Below, one piece after another: positions 15,001 through 26,534 of a stretch of 64,000 bases of DNA. Below the pieces are notes generated by a model that was not told the origin of the DNA, made no database searches, and was given only the letters and a program-made list of their open reading frames with translations. Position 1 is the stretch's first letter. Each line of letters begins with the position of its first letter. The DNA lies in the NCBI GenBank assembly GCA_036346375.1, contig CM070517.1:10085161-10149160 (forward strand), in the 5' to 3' direction. Position numbers and translations under genes: made by a program. The DNA is from Guadua angustifolia. Its lineage: Eukaryota > Streptophyta > Magnoliopsida > Poales > Poaceae.

Positions 15001-15572
15001 AAGCTTTCCTCGAAAAATCCTAAAGCAAAAGCGGTTAGGGACATTAAGGGTAAAACCAACAAATCTGGCGGAGGGACAAGACTAACCACGTCGGCGGATC
15101 GAGCGGTAGCGCCCTCCGTCGGTCTTCTGGCGAAGGAGGCCATCACCCCCTCCTCGGGGCACCCGTCGGGGCGTCCTGTTTGAAATACTGCGGTGATGAC
15201 CTCGTGTCGATGTCCTCCATTGGATCGTCGACCGGCAGCGTGTCCCAGTACCGCCGTTACGAATTCGCGAAGTCTCGTAATCCATTGGAAGACGACCCCC
15301 TGCCAGAGAAGGCGGTTGACTCAGCAGCGCCTCCCTCGCGCCAGCGATCGCTGGCCCGCAGCGCCCTCTTCTCCTTCCTCTTGCTCTCCAGGCGTTCCTT
15401 TGGTAGTCCCGGCTCGGCTTCTTTGGCGGACGCAGCCCTCATCTCTTCTCTCCGGCGGCAATGCCGGAGGATGCCCAGCGACCCTGAAAGGCGAGAACTC
15501 TATCGAGGCGAGTGCGGGGAATTAAAATGCATAAAGCGAGTGAAACCTCCCACTTACCAAATCCGGGGGTTT
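12035..15572. mobile_element. GC-rich insertion of unknown family within the satellite
   Basis: Satellite stops after gcgaattcg at 12,034 and resumes with aaattaacatcaaagtgag at 15,573. Between them are about 3.5 kb of GC-rich DNA without satellite anchors. Open frames of 100-210 codons exist on both strands in overlapping positions (for example + 14,548-15,183 and - 14,362-14,898), but they are rich in Arg, Pro, Ser and Ala, and none shows a domain I recognise, so they look like GC-driven frames. An imperfect direct repeat lies at 12,927-12,964 and 13,131-13,170. The resumed monomer is a different subtype and steps back about 22 bp in the unit, so there is no clean short TSD. A degraded retroelement is the likeliest origin, but this is not shown. 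Confidence 0.55.
12927..13170 (+). repeat. Imperfect direct duplication inside the GC-rich insertion
   Basis: The block around 12,927-12,964 (ataacctatc, then cgctgacctcgcccgg) recurs at 13,131-13,170 (gtaacctatcg, then cgctgacccctcgcccgg), about 204 bp apart. Similarity extends weakly into both flanks. It may be an old tandem duplication within a retroelement untranslated region or LTR. Confidence 0.5.
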
Positions 15573-17925
15573 AAATTAACATCAAAGTGAGATCGACCGA
15601 AGGAAGCTCCAACAAGACCGACAACAATTACGAGGGTAATCCGATGCGTCTTCGGATGTTTCACTTCGGGGCAAACTTTCATAAACTCTACTTGTGCGGA
15701 TCCCGGTTTGAATGAAATTAACACCAAAGCAAAATCGAGTGAAGCAAGCTCCAATGAGATCGATGATACATAGGAGTGCAACCCGGTGCATTTTCGGAGT
15801 ATTTCGCTCTGGGGCAAACTTTTCGCAAAATCCACCTGTTTGGATCTCGATTCGTTCAAAATTAACATCAAAGCGAATTCAACCGAAACAAGCTCCAACA
15901 AGACCGACAACACATACGAGGGCAATCCGGTGTATCTTCGAGTGTTTCGGTTCAGGTCAAACATTCATAAAGTCCACGTGTTCGGATCCCGGTTTGAATG
16001 AAACTAACATCAGAGCAAAATCGAGCGAAACATGCTCCAATGAGACCGGCGACACTACGGAGTGCAATTCATTCCATTTTCGGAGTGTTCGCTTCGGTGC
16101 AAACTTTCACAAAATCTACCAGTTCAGATCTCGATTTGTACGACATTAACTTCAAAGTGAATTCGACAGAAACAAGCTCCAACTAGACCGACAACAATGA
16201 CGAGGGCAATCCGGTGTGTCTTCGGATGTCTCGCTTCGGGGCAAACTTTCATAAACTACACTTTTGCGCATCTCGGTTTGAATGCAATTAAAACCAAAGC
16301 GAAATCGAGCGAAACAAGCTCCAATGAGACCGGTGACACAAAGGAGAGCAACCTGGTGCATTTTCGGAGTGTTTCACACCGGTTCAAACTTTTCACAAAA
16401 TCCACATGTTCGGATCTCGATTTGTACGAAATTAACATCAAAGCGAATTCGACAGAAACAAGCTCCAACAAGACCAACAACACATACGAGGGCAATCCGG
16501 TGTGTCCTCGAAGTGTTTCTGTTCGGGGCAAACTTTCACAAAATCCACCTGTTCGGATCTCAACATGTACGAAATTAACATCAAAGCGAATTCGACCGAA
16601 ACAAGCCCCAACAAGACCGACGACACATACGAGGGCAATCCGGTGTGTCTTCGGAGTGTTTCGCTTAGGGGCAAACTTTCATAAAGTCCACTTGTCCAGA
16701 TCCCGGTTTGAATGAAATTAACACCAGAGCGAAATCGACCGGAACAAGCTCCACAGAGACCGGCGACTCAGAGGAGTGACACCCGATGCATTTTCGGAGT
16801 GTTTCGCTCCGGTGCAAACTTTCACAAAATCCACCTGTCCAGACCTCGATTTGCACGAAATTAACTTCAAAGTGAGATCGACCGAAGCAAGCTCCAACAA
16901 GACCAACAACAATTACGAGGGCAATCCGTTGTTTCTTCGGATGTTTCGCTTCGGGCAAATTTTCACAAAATCCACCTGTTCGCACCGCGATTTGGACGAA
17001 ATTAAAATCAAAGTGAGATCGACCGAAGCAAGCTCCAACAAGACCGACAACAATTGCGAGGGCAATCCGGTGTGTCTTCGGATGTTTCACTTCGGGGCGA
17101 ACTTTCGTAAACTCCACTTGTGCGAATCCCGGTTTGAATAAAATTAACACCAAAGAAAAATCGATCGAAGCAAGCTCCAATGAGATCGGTGATCCATAGG
17201 AGTGCAACCCGGTGCATTTTCGGAGCGTTTCGCTCCGGGGCAAACTTTTCACAAAATCCACCTGTTCGGATCTCGATTCGTTCGAAATTAACATCGAAGC
17301 GAATTCAACCGAAACAAGCTCCAACAAGACCGACAACACATACGAGGGCAATCCGGTGTATCTTCGAGTGTTTCGGTTCTTGTCAAACTTTCATAAAGTC
17401 CAAGTGTTCTAATTCCGGTTTGAATGAAACTAACATCAGAGCGAAATCGAGCGAAACAAACTCCAATGAGACCGGCGACACTGAGGAGTGCAATTCATTG
17501 CATTTTCCGAGTGTTTCGCTTCAGTGCAAACTTTCACCAAATCCACCTGTTCGCACCTCGATTTGGATGAAATTAACAAGACCGATGACACATACGAGGG
17601 CAATCCGGTGTGTCTTCGGAGTGTTTCGCTCCGGTGCAATCTTTCACAAAATCCACCTGTTCGCACCTCGATTTGGACGAAATTAACATCAAAATGAGAT
17701 CGACCGAAGCAAGCTCCAACAAGACCGACAACAATTGCGAGGGCTATCCGGTGTGTCTTTGGATGTTTTGCTTCGGGGCAAACTTTCATAAACTCCACTT
17801 GTGCGGATCCGGTTTGAATGAAATTAACACCAAAGCAAAATCGAGCGAAGCAAGCTCCAATGAGATCGGTGATCCATAGGAGTGCAACCCGGTGCATTTT
17901 TGGAGTGTTTCGCTCCGGGGCAAAC
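15573..17925 (+). repeat. Centromere-type satellite array 2 (well preserved)
   Basis: The same satellite, in the same orientation, with far fewer small deletions than array 1. Several monomer subtypes are readable: gatctcgatttgtac, gatctcaacatgtac, gacctcgatttgcac, cacctcgatttggac and the B type gatcccggtttgaatg. A 10-monomer period of about 1,425 bp links 15,846 and 17,271, which share the rare variant tctcgattcgttc. A deleted unit occurs near 17,571. The array is cut by the CRM LTR at 17,926. Confidence 0.95.
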
Positions 17926-18858
17926 TGATGAGGACATCTCCTCAACAGATACAACCAGCTCTAACTCCATTCACTAGGTTGAACCACCACTCCAAGGACC
18001 ACTCACTCGAGCCCGTGCGTGTCAACTAAATTATCTGGTGAAGGCGTTCCTAAGTATTCCGATTAATGATACAATGAATGGGATGCTACTTGATTTTTGT
18101 AATGATATGATTCTACTTAGAAACTATGGAGAAGACCTACAACGCACAAAGGAGTTCGCGTCCGGAGGGAAGGGCAAATTGGAATCAGATTCGGCCTCCC
18201 AGAGATGGTCAGATTCAAATGGCCATAACTTTTGATCCAGAAGGCTTCTAGAGGCCTATGAGTACAAGAACGAAAGCTCTGGTCGTCCTCTTTCAAACTG
18301 ATCTGAGATCACCTCCAAATTTCTTCCGAGTCAACGGGAATATGCAAAACAATGCAGAGCACTTTTCCAGTCCGAGTCTAATTGGGCTTTAGTCTGTTAT
18401 TCCGAGTTGTAATTAGCAAGCCCATGTTAAAGGCCTAGTGTTGCACGCCCCTTGGTCTATAAATAGCCAGCCACCACCATAATTAGGGTTTGGGTTTTGT
18501 TTGATTCAGTTAGCCTTTGCTACTGCTTGTACTCGCGCGTGCCGACTAGGCCGCCCGTCTACTTGTTCATCCGAACCCCAATTTCGAGTGTTCTTGATTC
18601 AGAACTGATCTACATTCATATTCGCAATTGAGTTGCTTGTTATCTATTGTTCTTGCTGGTTCTTCGATTGCTTGCAGGAACAAAGACCTTCGTGATCAGG
18701 TTGGTCGCGCTTTCCACGGGATCAATAACGTTCAGGAGGGTGGTGTACCGGTCGCTAAGGCAACGTCGGGTTCGTTGTAGTCGGGCCGCCAACTTCGCCC
18801 TCCACCAAATCGACGCTACCTCCTCTCATCGAAAGATCGGGATGCCTAGTCTATATCA
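17926..18858 (+). mobile_element. CRM-type LTR (5' LTR)
   Basis: The sequence jumps from satellite (ending ggggcaaac) into tgatgaggacatctcctc, the start typical of CRM/CRR centromeric retrotransposon LTRs, and ends ...tctatatca just before a primer-binding site. Length is about 933 bp, close to the usual 0.9 kb for the clade. A TATA box lies at 18,458-18,465. In this clade the end of the pol frame is known to run into the LTR start, and the first ~100 bases read as a peptide-like stretch. The 3' LTR of this copy is absent, so no TSD can be scored; the five bases before the LTR are caaac. Confidence 0.85.
18458..18465 (+). promoter_or_regulatory. CRM LTR TATA box
   Basis: ctataaatag lies about 400 bp before the LTR end, in the expected place for the U3/R promoter of this LTR. 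It would drive the element's own transcript. Confidence 0.6.
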
Positions 18859-18860
18859 GG

Positions 18861-18872
18861 TGGTATTAGAGC
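18861..18872 (+). other. CRM primer-binding site
   Basis: tggtattagagc lies two bases after the LTR end. It resembles the common plant retroelement PBS tggtatcagagc, complementary to the 3' end of initiator Met-tRNA, with one base different. Confidence 0.7.
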
Positions 18873-20010
18873 TTTCGGTTGCTCGGTGAGAGACCTTCTG
18901 TTCCATTGTTTTTCTTTTTACCTACAGTCCAGAACATATCAAAAAAAATATAGGCGAGTAGTTACCCCTTGATCCAAGACTTTTTGTGCCTTGCTTTTAC
19001 TGCTTAGTTCTCGGCTTGTTGAATTCACGATTGCTTCGTCGAGTTGAGTTGCTGGTCTTTAGTTTCTGCCCTTAGAGTTTCGAGTTCGAGTCATGTTTTG
19101 ATCACAGTTGCGTTCGTAATTTGAGTCAGAGTCTTTAGTAGATATCAGATTCCAAAAAAAAAGAGAAAAGAAAACAAGAATGCCTTCAGAAGACTGCTCG
19201 CCCATCGCGTGCAGTGGTCGCCCGAGTGCTCACCCATCGCATGCAGTGGTCACCCGAGTGCTCGCCCACCGCGTGCCCTGGTCGCCCGAGTGCTCGCTCG
19301 CCGCATGCCCGGGTCGCCCGAGTGCTCGCCCGTCGCGTGCCCTGGTCGCCAAGTGCTCGCCAGTTGCAACAAACTGGTCACCCGAGTGCTCGCCGACCGC
19401 GTGAGCTGGTCGCCCGAAGTGTTCGCCGAATACGTATCAGAGAAGAAAAAGGCAAGTGCAATTTTCAAAAGCCGCACTAGATCAATTGCAAACCAAAGTT
19501 CAGAGAGAGAGAGAGTATCTTTTAATTACCTTTATACCCCTGGTCAAAAAAAAGTGTGTGTGGTGAGTGTTGTTTGGGGTCCTTTTGAGTCTGTTTGTCA
19601 ATTTTTAGGGCTCCCACAAAAAGAAAAAAAAGAGGAGCCCTAGTTGCTTGCTTTGTGTTGAGGACGTTCTCATTACGTTTTTGTGGCATCGTTGGTGATT
19701 AGGCTCGCGTCTCTATGTGGTTTGAGGCTAGGACCAGCACCATACTGTCGTGGAACGTTTATTCAACTTGTTGTGACTATTGTGGTACGAGCTATCCTTT
19801 GTTACAATTGCCAGCCACCTATAGCTCCACAGAAAAAACTACAACTAACCAGGCTCTTGTGTTCAGCACCTGTACACCACCTCTCCAGGAGATTTTGACT
19901 CGCGGTCGCCGACACCTCCTGCTAAGGCTTGGTAAGAACTTGGTGATACAAGTTGAGAATTTAGAGACAGTGCCTTTCCTGCAATTGTTTGTTTCTTTTG
20001 CTTTCTAACC
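18873..20010 (+). other. CRM untranslated leader
   Basis: Noncoding stretch between the PBS and the gag start. It contains an A-rich tract near 19,154-19,178, a 32-bp minisatellite and a pyrimidine-rich end just before the gag ATG. Long leaders are usual in this clade. No open frame with recognisable homology was seen. Confidence 0.7.
19196..19440 (+). repeat. 32-bp minisatellite in the CRM leader
   Basis: About seven tandem copies of a 32-bp unit built on ctcgcccatcgcgtgc followed by tggtcgcccgagtg. The first copies are nearly regular; the sixth (around the caacaaactgg block) and seventh are diverged. The period being non-divisible by three argues against a coding role. Confidence 0.8.
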
Positions 20011-20890
20011 ATGTCAGGAACAACGAGTAATGATGGACAGCATTCCCCTCGCACTAGGGGAATCATTCAACATTTCGAGCGCCAAGTCAAGCTGCATACA
20101 GAGGGCCTTGATGGTGATGTGCAAGTGGTAAATGAGTGGCTGGGACATGTGGAGAAGGCTCAGATTGACACCAACCCAAGGCTGACAAATTTGGAGGTTT
20201 TTGTTGGCACCATCAATACCAACTTGACGGAGGTATTGCGGCGCCTTGAAGACATGAGTCGAGTACCTCCTGCCGCACGCGGTAATGGTGTGTTGGGCAG
20301 CGAGGTGGATGAGAACATCGACAACTACGTTGCTGATTCGGTGCTTGAAGAAGACCCTGCACGGCGTCAACTTCACCGCAACCGGCATGGGATGGGTCCT
20401 TTGCGCACCCGGCATGAGGTACGTGACTATGATGATTCTCTTGGTAAGGTTAAGTTCACCATGCCTCCTTTTGATGGTAAATATGATCCTGATGCATACC
20501 TCACATGGGAATTAGCTGTCGAACAAAAGTTTGCATGTCATGAGTATCCTGAAAACAAAAGAGTTAGAGCTGCCACTAGCTAGTTCACTGATTTTGCCTC
20601 TATTTAGTGGAGTGAGTTTTGACGTAAGAATCCCGATGCTGCTCAAAACTGGGCAGATCTGAAAAGAATCATGCGAACTAGATTTGTTCCCTCTTATTAC
20701 CAGCGTGATCTGTTAAATAAGCTTCAGCTGCTTAGGCAAGATAGTAAAAGTGTAGAGGAATACTATCAGGAATTACAAATGGGAATGTTGCGCTTGATAT
20801 AGAGGAGTCTGAGGATGCTGCTATGGCTAGATTTATGGGTGGGCTGAACCGTGAGATTTATTACATTCTTAGTTACAAGGAATACAATTC
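20011..20890 (+). pseudogene. gag: CRM-type gag, broken and 3' truncated
   Basis: The start ATG at 20,011 follows a pyrimidine-rich leader and opens a 190-codon frame. Its N-terminal part is charged and helical. From about residue 150 it enters the conserved CRM-type gag core, with KFTMPPFDGKYDPDAY, then WELAVEQKFACHEYPENKR. A TAG at 20,581 falls where the family has Glu, and a second stop follows in the next 40 bases. The same frame then continues with NWADLKRIMRTRFVPSYYQR, SVEEYYQELQMGM and FMGGLNREI. The gene ends abruptly at 20,890 at the junction with the next element, so the zinc knuckle and all of pol are missing. Gag of this clade normally packages RNA into virus-like particles; this copy cannot. 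Confidence 0.9.
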
Positions 20891-22419
20891 ATATTCTGAA
20901 ATGTAAAATTTGAGACCGGGCGAGAGGGTTGGATCATTTGAGTGTGGAGACTCAAATGTTGTAGTCTCGCCTGTGTTGGTTAAGGTCCGATCCGTTGTTT
21001 GCCATGTTGATCGAGCACCCCTTGTTGATCACATGCCCGATATAATGGTACGGTAAGCCACCCTTTCATGGCATACTACTCGATGGGTCATGCCCTCATG
21101 CGATTGGACGTGGTTGAGGGCGAGGCCTAGGTCTACTCTTGAGGGCTAAGTGAGGCTTGAGCCGCTCGAGGTAGGTTGCTAGGTGCTTGGGCCGCATGAG
21201 GATGGTTCAACGAGTAGATATGGATGGGATGAGGGTTGACATGAGGTTCCTTGTGGCACATGTCGTGCGATTGATGATCCCCTGCAGGGTGAATAAGCGA
21301 TTCGAATTGCCGCGCTCTCGGATATGAGCACGCTTGTATCATCCGACATTTCAACGTAGTAACAACTTAAACTTGAAACTAGTTGGTATATTTGATGTTG
21401 ATGCTTGTTTCATGTTATTATTTACTCTCTTTAATGCTTAAATTCAGATTTCACTCTAGTAGTAGGTGCTGTCCATAAATGCTATAAAACTTGTAAATTG
21501 AGTAGATGAATGTGATTATGCAACAAAATTAAGCTTTTATGCACTTTTACCGTAAGCTTATTCCTTGCTACATCCAAATGCATATTCTTTCGAGTCGGTC
21601 ATATATGGACCACGGGTAAGTCTTATGAAGTGCCTTCAGACTATGCTTTCGCTTTGTGGTTTTGGTGAGGACACCGGCGGGTGTGAGTTCTGCCTGCTTT
21701 TGCTTCTCGGTGGTCGGGCGGGACAACGAATAGCAGCTAGGCTCGACGTTGCAAACGCCTCGAAGTGTTCAAGGGCGGACACTCCGGAGATGTCTTACTT
21801 TTGGTTTAATATGTTGGTTGTGAGCTCATTTTGTTGTATAGCTAGCCTTCTAAACTATGTCTAGTCCTTGTTTAAATACTTGCCTGTTTCCATGTTGAAC
21901 CTTGTTGTAAGACCATGCTTAACTCATGTTTAGGATGCTACTTCTATCCATGCCGATCCTTATGCTATGGTTGTTGTTGTTATGCTATACTTGATTAATT
22001 GTTTCTTCTGTCTGCTTTGTGTGGATGTTCGTACTTCTAGGGCGTCATGCGAAATTTTGTAGATTTTCCGAGTCTAGGTTGGCTCTTGTGTGGTTGTCTG
22101 GTTTGTCTTTGTGCCTTGGTTTTAGTCGTTGTTGTGCTTCGCTATGCGTGTCTGGTAGTAAAGTTTTGGGTTCGTTGCCTTTATGTGCATTGGTTTGATA
22201 TGGCAATGGAAACCGGTATGCGAGGCGATCTGGCGAGTTGGGTTGCATACCGGGGAATCTGGGATTGTTGTCGAGTTATTGAATGGAATCGTTGTTGTCC
22301 TAATTGGGCTTGGGTGTTAGCACCGTGAGCACCATCGGTGATCCGCTGCTAACCTCCAAATCCGATAAGGGTGACCGGACATTCAAATAACCCGAGGACG
22401 GTCTGGGCGGCTCCTCACA
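20891..22419 (+). mobile_element. Tekay/Del-type LTR, 5' truncated (3' 1.53 kb of the LTR)
   Basis: This stretch matches 29,302-30,831 almost base for base, starting at atattct. It ends ctcctcaca four bases before a PBS. The full LTR of the same family (27,302-30,831) is about 3.53 kb, so the first ~2.0 kb are missing here and the break abuts the truncated CRM gag. Differences between the two copies are mostly 1-2 base gaps in CG-rich words. Confidence 0.85.
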
Positions 22420-22423
22420 AAGC

Positions 22424-22435
22424 TGGTATCAGAGC
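22424..22435 (+). other. Primer-binding site of the Tekay-type element, copy 1
   Basis: tggtatcagagc, complementary to the 3' end of plant initiator Met-tRNA, lies four bases after the LTR end. An identical site follows the second LTR. Confidence 0.9.
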
Positions 22436-22786
22436 AAGGTGCATAAAGACGAACCGTAAACTTGACGACCACTTAGGTGATTAATCTACTAGGTAGCACT
22501 TAGCGCTATATTACCCGCCCTATGTATATAATTGTTGTGCGGGTTGAATGGTGGCGTGGGAGAAACGATTACGTTGGAACTGTGCATTTCATACCATGCA
22601 TGCATATGTCTTGCCATGTCCATCTTGCATCATGATTTATGCTTTTATGTATGTTGGACTTGTAGAATTCCTTGTCTTGTATTGTTGTCTAGATCATGTT
22701 TAAATTCGATTTTTAACTAAGTCTAAGAGCCCATCCCTTCCATGTGGAGTCTAACTCTTGTCGCCCCGACCTTGGTTGACGACACA

Positions 22787-23914
22787 ATGAGGACCATGGA
22801 GGTGCGGAAGTGATGAGGTCGTGTGGGCGATCGCAGCCCCACGATGGTGATCCGCCTCCTCCCAACCTCTTGGATGTGTTCTTTGAGGTCGAGCAGAATC
22901 AGCAAACAACCAACCGAATCCTTGAGATGCTTTTTCGAATCGAGGCTCCTAGAGGTGGCATGAAAGGCGAGACCGACGCAATGGTTATCTGGATTTCGCA
23001 TACCACGGCCACCTACCTTCTCTCGCTACCTTGAGCCACTTGAGGCAGACGATTGGTTGCGCACAATTGAGCAAAGTTTGCTCTCATTCTTGTGGAGTTC
23101 ACGAGAAGGCTCTATTTGTTGCTCAACAACTTGAGGGCCTGCTTTGGTGCTTGGTGGGCCAATTTCTGGTCATGCACTGCGGTCATCAGTGTCATGGGCA
23201 GAGTTCCGTGAGGCCTTTCGGGCATATCATATTCGAAGGGCTCATGGATATCAAGAGGCGGAGTTCCTCTCCCTCAAGCGATTGAGCAAGTCTGTGATGG
23301 ACTATTCTCTCGAGTTCAACTATCTCGCTCAATATGCACCAGAAGAGGTGAACACAGACCAGAAAAAGCAAGACCGCTTCATGAATGGACTGTCAGCCAA
23401 GATGCAAGACAAGCTCTCAGTGTGTGACTTCTCTGATTTTAATGCTTTGGTGAGTCGAGGCGATCACAAAGGAGCACAAGATGAAGAACCACCAGAAGAA
23501 AAGAAGCGAAAGCGGGTACAGATTGTCTGCGGTGGCGATTCCACGCTGCGTGCTCGAGCATCTCCCTTCCTCCACTTCGAGCACCTACTCCTGCACCTCC
23601 CTACAAAGGGATGGCCCGACCTCCTGTTGTTGCTCCCCGCCCCCACACCAGTAGGGAGTGAGAGTGGGGCGACCAGTCCAGCCCGTGCTATAATTGTGGG
23701 CGCGGGACACTTCATCGAGGATTGTCCTTTTCAAAGCGGGACAACAACTTTAATGCTCCAAAGCCTCAAGGCACTACCGCACCACCTCCACGCCCCAACG
23801 GGAAGGCACCTCAAGCTTCAAAGAATGGCCGAGTCAACTACACCGATGCCAAGAAATTCCAGAGGGCGACATCGTGTTGTGGGTATGTTATGCATTAATG
23901 GGCATCTTTGCTAG
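22787..23914 (+). pseudogene. gag: Tekay-type gag, frameshifted
   Basis: The start is set by comparison with the second copy at 31,199, where the frame from the ATG is intact. Here it is shifted within 30 bases. Readable pieces in order are a Pro-rich N-terminus (PHDGDPPPPNLLDV), EQNQQTTNRILEMLFRIE, the retrotransposon gag core (WAEFREAFRAYHIRRAHG, then LEFNYLAQYAPEEVNTD and FMNGLSAKMQDKL) at about 23,205-23,420, and a CCHC zinc knuckle near 23,686-23,727 (CYNCGR, then GHFIEDC) with a one-base disruption. Gag would form the particle and bind RNA. Several frame changes make this copy non-functional, though some could be consensus errors because they sit in GC-rich words. Confidence 0.8.
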
Positions 23915-25881
23915 GGTTTTATTTGACTCAGGGCTTCTCATTCTTTTTATTCGCAAGGATTTTGCTATGCACCCTCAAATAAGAGTGAGTCAGTAGCAAC
24001 ACCTCATTCCTCATTGAAGCACCGGTTCAAAAATGGTCGCTAATCAAGTAATTCAAGAAGCATCTGTGGCTGATCCAAGGGGTTCCGCTCCTTGTCAACT
24101 TGTTGCTCCTCGATCTTCGTGGGATGGATGTTATCACAGGCATGAATTGGTTAACACGGCAGCAAGCCGCCCTATATTGTTCTCGCCGCTCCATCTCGCT
24201 CAAGGGACCGATGGGCGACAGTTAACTCTACTTCTTGATGGTGGCAAGGCCACTCTTTGCTCCTTGAATGGGGCTGAAATTGAGGAGTTAGAGTCCATTC
24301 GTGGTTTCTGAATACCGGATGTGTTCCCAAATGAATTGCGGGATGCCGCCCGATCGGGATATTGAGTTCAGTAGTTGAACTTCAGCCGGGCCGCTCCAGC
24401 TTCAGCGGCCGCATCAATGCCACCGATGAATTGGCGAATTGAAGAAGCAATCGAAGGAACTAATGGACAAGGGATTCATTCGTCCGAGCTCCTCACCTTG
24501 GGGCTGCTCGGCTATCTTCGTGACCAAGAAAGACGGTTCTCTTCGCCTATGTGTTGATTATCGTCCTTGAACGCTTGATCACCATAAAGAACAAGTACCC
24601 TCTTCCCGAATTGACATCCTCTTTGATCAACTTGCTGGTGCACGGGTGTTCTCCAAGATTGATTTGAGGCTCGGGTATCATCAAATCAAGATTCGAGCGA
24701 AGATATCCCGAAGCGGCATTCTCCACTCGTTATGGCCTATATGAGTATACCGTCATGTCGCTCGGTTTGACGAATGCACCGCGCATTTCATGTACCTTAT
24801 GAACTCCATCTTCATGGAGGAACTTGACTCCTTCGTGGTCATCTTCATTGACAATATCCTCATCTACTCGGCAAATGTAGAAGAGCATGCCAAGCATCTT
24901 CGCATTGTTCTTGAGAGACTCAAGAAAACATCGCCTTTATCACGAAATTCAGCAAGTGTGAGTTTTGGTGAAGGAGGTATCTTTCTTGGGACATGTCCTC
25001 TCCGAGCAAGGTGTTCTTTGTCGATCCAAGCAAAGTGCAAGAGGTTCTCGAGTGGGAACAGCCCAAAACTATCACGGAGATCCGTAGTTTCCTTGGGCTT
25101 GCGGCTATTATCGCCGATTCATTCAAGACTTCTCGAAGATTGCCAAACCTATGACCGAGCTACTCAAGAAGGGTGTTGCATTTAAATGGTCAACGGGTTG
25201 TGAGCAAGCATTTGGACCTTGAAACGGTAGCCTTACTACAGCTCTTGTCCTCACGCAACTTCGATATTCACAAGCCATTCGATGTTTATTGCGATCGTCG
25301 GTATCGGACTTGGTACGTGTGCTTATGCAAGAAAGCCGAGTTGTCGCCACGCGTCTCGGCAATTGAAACGACATGAAGAGCACTATCCAACTCATGATTT
25401 AGAGCTTGTCGCTGTGGTTCACGCTCTAAAAATTTGGCGCCACTACCTTCTTGGGAACAAGTGCAACATCTATCTCGATCACAAGAGTCTCAAGTACATC
25501 TTCACTCAGGCAGATTTGAATATGAGGCAAAGAAGGTGGCTTGAACTGATCAAGGACTACAATTTGGAAGTGCATTACCACCCGGGGAAAGCTAATGTGG
25601 TGGCTGATGCATTGAGTCGCAAGGCCCGATGCAATTGCCTCACTCTTCAACCCCAAAGTACCACTATCTGTGCAGAATTGCAGAAACTCGGCATAGAAAT
25701 GGTTGAAGAAGGGTTCTTGGCCAACCTAGAGTTGAAGTCCACGCTGCTGGATCACATTAGAGAGGCACAAAAGAAGGACAAGGGTGTTGCCCGAATACGT
25801 GACAAGTTGAATTCCGGCCAAGCAACTTGTTTTCATCTTGATGATTGTGGGACTTTATGGTTCGGCAAGCGCCTAGTCGTC

Positions 25882-26534
25882 CCTAAAGATCAAGAGTTGA
25901 GAAGGAAGATTCTCGATGAAGCCCACAACTCCTTGCTCACAATTCATCCGGGTAGCAACAAAATGTATCAAGACTTGAAGCAACAGTTTTGGTGGACTCG
26001 CATGAAGCGCGAGATTGCTCGCTATGTGTCCGAGTGTGATGTTTGACAATGGGTGAAGGCTGAACATCTCAGGCCAGCTGGCACTCTTCAGCCGCTGCCC
26101 ATTCCAAGTTGGAAGTGGGAAGAGATTGGCATGGATTTCATCACCGGCCTACCGACGACTTCTTCAGGTCACGACTCGATATGGGTTATAGTCGACCGGT
26201 TGACAAAGTCCGCACATTTCCTAGCCGTTCGCACCACTTATCAAGCCAAGAGGTATGCGGAATTGTACATATCTCGGATTGTATGTCTTCATGGAGTACC
26301 AAGGCGGATAGTTTCCGATCGAGGGTCTCAGTTTGTTTCTCGATTCTGGAGAAGTCTGCACGAGGCATTGGGCACCAAGCTGCTTCACAGCTCGGCATAT
26401 CATCCACAAACTGACGGCCAGGCCGAGAGGGTCAATCAGATCCTTGAGGACATGTTGAGGGCTTGTGTTACGTCTTATGGGAAGAAATGGGATGAATGTC
26501 TTCCATATGCTGAGTTTGCTTACAACAACAAATG
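25882..26534 (+). pseudogene. Integrase zinc-binding and DDE core of the Tekay-type element
   Basis: The N-terminal zinc site is readable: HNSLLTIHPGSNKMY, then SECD, then a TGA at 26,044 where the second Cys belongs. After the stop the same frame holds the DDE catalytic core: Asp in GMDFITGLPTTSSG, Asp in VSDRGSQFVSRFW and Glu in DGQAERVNQI, with the family spacing. All three catalytic acidic residues are present. The frame is lost at 26,533 and resumes in another frame toward the chromodomain. Integrase would insert the cDNA copy into the genome. Confidence 0.85.

Noticed and set aside
12035..15572. GC-rich insertion as ribosomal DNA
   Set aside because: No stretch matching conserved rRNA cores was seen.
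12284..15590. Long GC-rich frames on both strands in the unidentified insertion
   Set aside because: They overlap in several frames, are dominated by Arg, Pro, Ser and Ala, and show no motif. I could not support any as a gene.
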